From positions 1 to 9,025 of the forward strand of contig JAWVYO010000095.1 of NCBI GenBank assembly GCA_033722675.1: a stretch of 9,025 nucleotides of DNA, read 5' to 3'. The position numbers and the translations under genes are program-made. The notes below the pieces were generated by a model. It was not told the origin of the DNA. It searched no databases and worked only from the letters and a program-made list of their open reading frames with translations. This document shows, in pieces, positions 1 to 4,386 of the stretch; position 1 is the stretch's first letter; each line of letters opens with the position of its first letter. This DNA is from DATHYU01 sp033722675. GTDB taxonomy: Bacteria; Actinomycetota; Acidimicrobiia; Spongiisociales; UBA11373.

Positions 1-584
1 CCGTGGACCCCCACAAGGGCGCCAAGGCGATCTCGGGTGTCGCCGAGGCGAAGCGGCTCGGCCTCGTCGGGCTCGCGTTCCACCCCGCGGTGCAGCGGTT
101 CGATCCGTCGGACCGCCGGCTCGGGTCGATCTGGGAGGTCGCCGAGGAGCTCGACCTCGTCGTGCTCGTCCACACCGGGTCCTCCGCGTTCGGCGCGGGT
201 GAGCCCGGGGGAACCGGCGTCGATCTCTCCTTCGGCGACCCGATGCTGATGGATCGCGTGGCGGCGGACTATCCGGGACTGCGCATCGTGCTGGCCCACT
301 CCTCGCGCCTGTGGCTCGATCGGACCATCGCCATCGCCCGGCACAAGGCGAACGTGTGGGTGGACCTCGCCGGGTGGTCGCCGAAGCGGCTGCCCGCGGA
401 TCTGCTCGACGCCGTCCGCGGACCGCTGACCGACGTGGTCCTCTTCGGTTCCGGGCATCCCTTCGGCGACGTCGACGGCTGGCTGTCGGCGTGGGACGGA
501 CTCGGGATGACCGACGAGGTCACCGAGCGCGTCCTTGCGGGCAACGCCTCCCGGCTGCTGCGCCTCGACGGTCAGTCCTCGTAA
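1..584 (+). CDS. Amidohydrolase_2-family metal-dependent hydrolase, 5' truncated
   Basis: The frame is open at the left edge (first full codon at position 3) and stops with TAA at 582-584, so the 193 visible residues are the C-terminal part of a TIM-barrel amidohydrolase. Visible family landmarks are FHPAVQRF (family usually KLHP..Q.F), HTG (usual metal-ligand His), LRIVLAHSS, NVWVDLAG and a closing GNASRLLRL. Members act as hydrolases or decarboxylases on small carboxylated or aromatic substrates; the substrate cannot be told here. The segment that normally reads FGSD-x-P reads FGSGHPF (codons 444-461), so the usual metal/catalytic Asp is a Gly, which may mean altered or lost activity. The N-terminal HxH metal site would lie outside the window. 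The gene converges on the deacetylase-like gene and overlaps its 3' end by 13 bp. Confidence 0.8.
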   Translation, partial: VDPHKGAKAISGVAEAKRLGLVGLAFHPAVQRFDPSDRRLGSIWEVAEELDLVVLVHTGSSAFGAGEPGGTGVDLSFGDPMLMDRVAADYPGLRIVLAHSSRLWLDRTIAIARHKANVWVDLAGWSPKRLPADLLDAVRGPLTDVVLFGSGHPFGDVDGWLSAWDGLGMTDEVTERVLAGNASRLLRLDGQSS

Positions 585-1687
585 CGGACCACCCGCAGGC
601 CCCCGAGGTCGCCTCGGGGTGTGAACTCGACGGAGGCCGGCACGGCGACCGTGGCCGGGTCGCCGTCGCTCACGTAGCGGTCGCCGGGGTTGGCGGCGAA
701 GTGGTTCATCCAGTAGTCGAAATCGGCCTGCACGACCTGGATCCTGGGGATCCGCAGCGGCTGGAACTCCGCCGAATGGGGACTGGGCGCCGGGCCACCG
801 GACACCTCGAGGGCGCCGACGTGGTCGTACTCCTGGCCCTCCCAGCTCCCCGACGCCAGGAGCGACTCGTCCTCGGGATACATCCCGAGGGGCAGGGCGA
901 TCGTGTCGAGCTCGTACCCGGGCACGAGGGACTCGAAGTACGTCTCGGGGACGGCGAGCTGCCACTGGATCGATTCGGGGTCGCCCTGGTCCAGCCGGAA
1001 GTGCGAGATGGAGTGGGAGCCGAGTTCCATGCCCCACGAGACCATGTCGCGCATCTTCTGTTCGGCGATCTCGGGCTGGCCGAACTTCACCCGGTCGGGG
1101 ACGTCGACGTCCAGCAGGACGTAGAAGGAGGCGGCGGGGGACCAGTCGTCGGGATGGTCCTGGGCGGCTTGCAGCAGGATGCCACAGGCCGAGTCGCCGT
1201 CGACCCGACCGTCGGCGAGGTACCGGCACTGGCCCGACGACGAGTCGTCGAAGGTGAGGACGACGGGGGTCTTCCCGGCGGGGACGTCGATGCGACCGCG
1301 TGCGAGATCGCTGGCCGTGATCGGGTAGTAGCCGCCCTCGACGAGCCGCTGGACGTCGCGTCGGAGGTTCGCCGGCGTCCGGGCCCACCGGCCCTCGGGC
1401 TCCTCGATGAGGTGGTACTCGAGCACCATGATCCGGCCGGCCTCGTTCGCTCCGACCGCCCGCAGCGCCGCCTCGTCGATGGCGATGGTGGTCGTGGTGG
1501 TCGGCGGGGTGGTCGTCGTCACGGCCGCCGGCGTGGTCGTCGTGGTCGTCCTCGGCGTGTCGGCGTCGACGGCGATGGTCGTCGGGGGAGCGGCGACGTT
1601 CGCGCGCGGGCTCACGCCGGCTCCGAGGGCGCATCCGGAGGCCGTGAGGGCGAGCGCGAGGGCGGCGGCGAGTGGGGTCCTGCGCAC
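572..1687 (-). CDS. Polysaccharide deacetylase-like (NodB fold) lipoprotein
   Basis: 371 residues from the GTG at 1687-1685, chosen because GGGAGG lies 5 nt upstream and translation then opens with a compact signal peptide (MRR, an Ala/Leu core, then TASGC). A GTG nine codons further upstream gives a less signal-like N terminus. Cys19 fits a lipobox, so the protein is probably exported and lipid-anchored. A Thr/Pro-rich tether of nearly unbroken Thr runs follows at about residues 46-67. The catalytic domain shows LEYHLI (89-94), NodB motif 1 TFDD (145-148) and motif 2 HSISH (225-229), which supply the Asp and two His of the metal site. Motif 3, usually RxPxG, reads LPLG at about 265, so its Arg is absent. 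The family removes acetyl groups from glycans; a cell-wall target is inference. It lies 89 bp downstream of the alpha/beta hydrolase gene and may have its own promoter. The function as a deacetylase is not certain given the motif 3 change. Confidence 0.82.
   Translation of the reverse strand: MRRTPLAAALALALTASGCALGAGVSPRANVAAPPTTIAVDADTPRTTTTTTPAAVTTTTPPTTTTTIAIDEAALRAVGANEAGRIMVLEYHLIEEPEGRWARTPANLRRDVQRLVEGGYYPITASDLARGRIDVPAGKTPVVLTFDDSSSGQCRYLADGRVDGDSACGILLQAAQDHPDDWSPAASFYVLLDVDVPDRVKFGQPEIAEQKMRDMVSWGMELGSHSISHFRLDQGDPESIQWQLAVPETYFESLVPGYELDTIALPLGMYPEDESLLASGSWEGQEYDHVGALEVSGGPAPSPHSAEFQPLRIPRIQVVQADFDYWMNHFAANPGDRYVSDGDPATVAVPASVEFTPRGDLGGLRVVRYED
601..619. other. Perfect 8-bp inverted repeat just past the amidohydrolase stop
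   Basis: CCCCGAGG and CCTCGGGG flank a 3-nt loop, starting 16 bp after the TAA at 584 and inside the 3' end of the opposing lipoprotein gene. It could act as a hairpin slowing rightward transcription at the convergent junction. No T run follows on either strand, so it is not a standard intrinsic terminator, and it may simply reflect codons for a P-R-G-D-L-G-G stretch. Confidence 0.35.
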
Positions 1688-1692
1688 GTCGA

Positions 1693-1698
1693 CCTCCC
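1693..1698 (-). promoter_or_regulatory. Ribosome binding site of the deacetylase-like lipoprotein gene
   Basis: GGGAGG reads leftward, 5 nt before the GTG at 1687. It decides the start in favour of this GTG over the in-frame GTG at 1714-1712, which has no such site. Confidence 0.6.
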
Positions 1699-1716
1699 GG
1701 ACCGGGTACCCCACGG

Positions 1717-1722
1717 ATAGTA
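1717..1722 (-). promoter_or_regulatory. Candidate -10 element upstream of the lipoprotein gene
   Basis: TACTAT on the minus strand matches the TAnnnT pattern of sigma-70-type -10 boxes. It sits in the only A/T-richer patch of the 89-bp gap and would start the transcript around 1710, giving a leader of about 23 nt that still holds the GGGAGG site. I see no convincing -35 element. This is pattern matching only. Confidence 0.3.
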
Positions 1723-1739
1723 GTCAGACCAACCACACA

Positions 1740-1756
1740 GGGCGACCGGATCGCCC
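1740..1756 (-). terminator. Hairpin between the hydrolase and lipoprotein genes, weak terminator candidate
   Basis: A perfect 6-bp stem (GGGCGA/TCGCCC) with a 5-nt loop begins 21 bp past the hydrolase stop. On the minus strand a T/G-rich stretch (TGTGTGGTTGGTCT) follows instead of a clean T run, so it would be at best an imperfect intrinsic terminator separating the three-gene unit from the lipoprotein gene. Confidence 0.25.
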
Positions 1757-1776
1757 ACGGGTGTCGGCGAGCCCGT

Positions 1777-2403
1777 TCAGACGCCGTCGAAGTGGTCGGC
1801 CACCAGCCCGCCGACCACCGGCTCCCGGAAATAGAAGAAGTGGTCGCTGCCCTCGAGGACCTCCACGCGCCCCCCCGCCGTCTCGGCGTAGGTGCGCAGG
1901 TCGTCGGCGTCGGTGAACTGGTCGCGATCGCCGATGAGGAAGAGCCGTCGGGCCGGGGGCAGCGCGTCCGGTTCCGGTGCACCGCCACCCGTGGACAGCC
2001 GCAGCGCCGGGGCGATGCCCGCCCAGGGGAGGGTCGAACCGTCCCGGTGCTGCCAGCGGAGCGACGTGACCGCCCCGAAGGACCAGCCGGTTACTCCGAG
2101 GGGGAGGTCGGGCCGGGCGCGCGCCGCGGTGCCGACCGCGGCGGCCACGTCGTCCTGCTCGCCGATCCCCTCCGACCACGTCCCCTCCGAGGCGCCGACG
2201 CCCCGAAAGTTGAAGCGCAGCACGGCGTGGCCCCGATCGGTGAGGACGCCCGTCACGGCCCGCATGAGTGGAGCGTCCATCGTGCCCCGCTGGAGCGGAT
2301 GCGGGTGGCAGAAGACCGTGACCCTGGCGGGTTCGCCGTCGTCGGGCAGCTCCCAGCGTCCCTCGAGCACCAGGTCCCCCACCGGGAGGTCGACGCGGGT
2401 CAC
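1777..2403 (-). CDS. Alpha/beta hydrolase, COG2945-like serine hydrolase
   Basis: 208 residues. The start is the GTG at 2403-2401, which overlaps the TGA of the upstream gene as GTGA and implies translational coupling. An in-frame upstream extension to 2619 is Arg-rich and is only the shadow of the neighbouring gene. Landmarks are CHPHPLQRGTMD (32-43), FNFRGVGASEG (64-74), the nucleophile elbow GWSFG with Ser108, GDRD (158-161) supplying the acid Asp, and DHFF with catalytic His188. HPHP near the N terminus plus RFNFRGVG is typical of the small cytosolic hydrolases of COG2945, whose substrates are mostly unknown; esters or thioesters are plausible. No signal peptide is visible. It is the last gene of a compact minus-strand unit. 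Confidence 0.87.
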   Translation of the reverse strand: MTRVDLPVGDLVLEGRWELPDDGEPARVTVFCHPHPLQRGTMDAPLMRAVTGVLTDRGHAVLRFNFRGVGASEGTWSEGIGEQDDVAAAVGTAARARPDLPLGVTGWSFGAVTSLRWQHRDGSTLPWAGIAPALRLSTGGGAPEPDALPPARRLFLIGDRDQFTDADDLRTYAETAGGRVEVLEGSDHFFYFREPVVGGLVADHFDGV

Positions 2404-2774
2404 CGCCGGGCGCCGGCGATCGAGCGACGACGGGCGTCGAAGGCGGTGTCGGAGAGCACGGGGCGGTCGCCCGCCGAGACCCGGAGCACGGCGAGGCGGC
2501 CGGCTGGGTGGGCGGCGAGGACGTGCCGGGCGGAGAAGGCGTCGGCGTCGAAGGCGGCGGCGTCGACGACCTCGATCACCTCGGCCGACCACTCGCCTGC
2601 GAGGGGGGAGCCGTCCCACCGCTCGTAGGCGGGCTTCAGGGCGGCCCCATCGGTCCCGCCGTCGACCAAACGCACCTGTTCCCCGGCCGCCACTTCTCCG
2701 GCGTCGGAGAGGACGACGATCTCGCCGGTGGCCAGTGCCCGCAGGCGTGCCGAGGGGACGGCGATCGTCCTCAC
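2400..2774 (-). CDS. Small cytosolic protein of unknown function, weakly ASCH/PUA-like
   Basis: 124 residues from the GTG at 2774-2772. That GTG overlaps the TGA of the 29-residue membrane peptide gene (GTGA), just as this gene's own stop overlaps the hydrolase start. Another GTG six codons upstream (2792) would lie inside the peptide gene and is less likely. The chain begins MRTIAVPSARLRALATGE and continues with short beta-like stretches (GEIVVLSD, EQVRLVDGG, AEVIEVVDA, LAVLRVSAG) and a basic end, DARRRSIAGARR. Strand-helix-strand order with a G-E-Q-V turn and a W-x-A-x-V-x-x-V strand recalls ASCH/PUA-like RNA-binding folds, but I see no diagnostic motif and do not claim it. There is no membrane segment. 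Codon use matches its neighbours, so the gene is real even though its role is unknown. Confidence 0.72.
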   Translation of the reverse strand: MRTIAVPSARLRALATGEIVVLSDAGEVAAGEQVRLVDGGTDGAALKPAYERWDGSPLAGEWSAEVIEVVDAAAFDADAFSARHVLAAHPAGRLAVLRVSAGDRPVLSDTAFDARRRSIAGARR

Positions 2775-2860
2775 AGGAGCGTCAGGAACCACACCGCGGA
2801 GGCCGCCAGGATCACGAGGAGCGTGAGGAGGGAGGCGATGAGGAGATAGCGGGTCTGCAC
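2771..2860 (-). CDS. 29-residue single-span membrane peptide
   Basis: GTG at 2860-2858 to TGA at 2773-2771. The peptide begins MQTRYLLIASLLTLL and continues as an unbroken hydrophobic helix (VILAASAV, then WFLTLL). It has one Arg near the N terminus, so N-in topology is expected by the positive-inside rule. Nearly every codon ends in G or C, as in neighbouring genes. Its TGA overlaps the GTG of the next gene in the same GTGA pattern that joins the next two. GAGGAG precedes the start by only 2 nt, which is short; see the -10 element entry for a leaderless alternative. I recognise no homologue. Such peptides can act as membrane anchors or complex modulators, or the ORF may serve as a leader coupling translation of the operon. 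Confidence 0.6.
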   Translation of the reverse strand: MQTRYLLIASLLTLLVILAASAVWFLTLL

Positions 2861-2868
2861 GGCTCCTC

Positions 2869-2874
2869 AGCGTA
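2869..2874 (-). promoter_or_regulatory. Candidate -10 element of the minus-strand three-gene unit
   Basis: TACGCT (minus strand) fits TAnnnT and would place the transcript start around 2861-2863, only 1-3 nt before the GTG at 2860. That would make the 29-residue peptide mRNA almost leaderless, a common arrangement in actinobacteria. It would also leave the GAGGAG at 2868-2863 largely outside the transcript. No clear -35 is seen. Confidence 0.3.
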
Positions 2875-2966
2875 TCGGCGGCGAGCGGCGAGGTGGGGTC
2901 GGTGGGGCGGTCCGGCCGCAGTGTCCCGGGCGTCGGTGCCGGGGGCGATTGGAGGGGGCGTCCCGC

Positions 2967-2972
2967 TAGCCT
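2967..2972 (+). promoter_or_regulatory. Candidate -10 element of the dehydrogenase operon
   Basis: TAGCCT within CGCTAGCCTCGG fits the TAnnnT -10 pattern. It would start transcription near 2979, giving a leader of about 20 nt that includes AGGAGG. A TTGGAG at 2949-2954 is only 12 nt away, too close for a standard -35, so the assignment rests on the -10 box and the position alone. Confidence 0.35.
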
Positions 2973-2988
2973 CGGCGGCCCAGTCCGC

Positions 2989-2994
2989 AGGAGG
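2989..2994 (+). promoter_or_regulatory. Ribosome binding site of the E3 gene
   Basis: AGGAGG lies 4 nt before the GTG at 2999. It fixes that codon as the start within a much longer open frame that extends leftward to 1892. Confidence 0.75.
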
Positions 2995-2998
2995 CACG

Positions 2999-4372
2999 GT
3001 GTACGACGTCGCGATCATCGGAGGCGGCCCCGGCGGGTACGCCGCCGCGCTCTACGCCCACAACCACGGGCTCGAGGTCGCGCTCGTCGAGAAGGCCGAT
3101 CTCGGCGGCACGTGCCTCCACCGCGGCTGCATCCCCGCCAAGTCGTGGCTCCAGACGGCCGAGGTGTTCAGCGAGGTGACCCACGCCGGCGATTTCGGCA
3201 TCCAGACCTCCGATCCCGGCCTCGACTGGTCCACGGCGTTGGAGCGCAAGAACGGGATCGTCGACCAGCTGACGAAGGGCCTCACGGGACTCCTGAAGCG
3301 GCGCGATGTCGACATCGTGGCGGGGACGGGCCGCCTCGCCCTCCCGGGCGCGGTCGAGGTCGACCTCACGGAGGGGGGCACCCGGCGCATCGAGGCCCGG
3401 TCGATCATCCTCGCCACGGGCTCGGTGCCCCGGACGATCCCGGGGTACGACATCGACGGAGACCGCATCGTCAGCTCCGACCACGCCCTCGACTGGCCGA
3501 GCCAGCCCGCCCGGGTCGCCGTGATCGGCGCCGGCGCCATCGGCTGTGAGTTCGCCTCCCTGCTGGCCGACGTCGGAAGCGACGTGCACCTCTTCGAGGT
3601 CGCCGACCAGATCGTGCCCGGCACCGAACCGGCAGGCGCGAAGGTCCTCGAGCGGGCACTGAAGCGGAAGGGCGTCGACCTGCACATCGGCGTCGGGGTC
3701 GACCCGCCTCGACGGACCGACGACGGCATCGTGGTCCCCTTCGGCGACGACGAGGTGGAGGTGGACGTGGTCCTCGTCGCCGTCGGCCGCGCTCCCGTCA
3801 CCTCCGGCGCCGGCATCGAGGAGGCCGGGATCGAGCTCGACAGGGGATTCGTCGTGGTCGATCTCGCCACCATGGAGACCTCGGTGTCGGGGGTGTACGC
3901 GGTGGGTGACATCGTCGCCGGGACTCCCCAGCTCGCCCACGCAGGCTTCGCCGAGGGCATGGCGGCCATCGACCACATCGCCACGGGGAGCCCCGCCCCC
4001 GTCGACTACCGGGCGATCCCCCTCGTCGTCTATACCAGCCCCGAGCTCGCCTCGGTCGGGCTCACCGAGGCCGAGGCCACCGAGCAGGGCTACGAGGTGG
4101 AGACGTACGACCACGGGTTCGCCGGCGTCGGCAGGGCGATGATCCAGGGCAAGAACCAGGGGACGGTCAAGATCGTGGCCGAGGTCGGCGGACCGATCCT
4201 CGGCGCCACCGTGGCCGGGCCGGCGGCCGGGGAACTCATCCACGAGCTCATGTACAGCGTGGGCTGGGAGGCGCTGCCGTCGGAGGCCGCCGCCTTCGTC
4301 CACGCCCATCCGACACTCTCGGAGGCGGTCGGCGAGACGCTGCTGACGGCGGCGGGCCGGAGCCTCCACTGA
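2999..4372 (+). CDS. lpdA: Dihydrolipoamide dehydrogenase (E3)
   Basis: 457 residues, a normal length for E3. This flavoprotein re-oxidises the dihydrolipoyl arm of E2 and passes electrons through a disulfide and FAD to NAD+. The FAD-binding motif GGGPGG is at 8-13. The redox pair Cys39/Cys44 lies in GGTCLHRGCIPAK, and ATGS is at 139-142. The NAD-binding motif GAGAIG is at 177-182, and VGDI with Asp304 contacts FAD. The C-terminal HAHPTLSE supplies His437 and Glu442, the acid/base pair contributed across the dimer interface. There is no N-terminal lipoyl domain. GTG at 2999 is preferred because AGGAGG lies 4 nt upstream and MYDVAIIGGGPGG starts right at the fold. It is the first gene of the operon, with 14 bp to the E1 gene. 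Mycothione or mercuric reductases share the fold, but the operon argues for E3. Confidence 0.95.
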   Translation: MYDVAIIGGGPGGYAAALYAHNHGLEVALVEKADLGGTCLHRGCIPAKSWLQTAEVFSEVTHAGDFGIQTSDPGLDWSTALERKNGIVDQLTKGLTGLLKRRDVDIVAGTGRLALPGAVEVDLTEGGTRRIEARSIILATGSVPRTIPGYDIDGDRIVSSDHALDWPSQPARVAVIGAGAIGCEFASLLADVGSDVHLFEVADQIVPGTEPAGAKVLERALKRKGVDLHIGVGVDPPRRTDDGIVVPFGDDEVEVDVVLVAVGRAPVTSGAGIEEAGIELDRGFVVVDLATMETSVSGVYAVGDIVAGTPQLAHAGFAEGMAAIDHIATGSPAPVDYRAIPLVVYTSPELASVGLTEAEATEQGYEVETYDHGFAGVGRAMIQGKNQGTVKIVAEVGGPILGATVAGPAAGELIHELMYSVGWEALPSEAAAFVHAHPTLSEAVGETLLTAAGRSLH

Positions 4373-4386
4373 GCGATGGGGACGCC

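Larger units (their letters stand above)
2861..2998. other. Divergent intergenic promoter region
   Basis: This 138-bp region separates the minus-strand unit from the dehydrogenase operon and is the largest non-coding stretch in the window. It contains G-rich runs on the plus strand (2892-2898 and 2941-2958), a -10-like box at each end, and the ribosome binding site of the E3 gene. I see no convincing operator palindrome. Confidence 0.6.

Noticed and set aside
311..1720. 469-codon plus-strand frame across the lipoprotein gene
   Set aside because: Shadow of two real genes, the amidohydrolase and the deacetylase-like lipoprotein; composition is Arg/Gly/Val-rich and unlike a real protein.
2404..2619. 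N-terminal extension of the alpha/beta hydrolase
   Set aside because: Arg-rich shadow of the 124-residue protein; the GTGA overlap and family length support the start at 2403.
1892..2998. N-terminal extension of E3 by 369 codons in the same open frame
   Set aside because: Arg/Ser-rich shadow of the opposite-strand genes; AGGAGG and the Rossmann motif place the start at 2999.
2966..4369. 467-codon open frame on the minus strand opposite E3
   Set aside because: Shadow ORF from high GC; the plus strand encodes a complete E3 with all motifs, while the minus-strand protein shows no recognisable fold.
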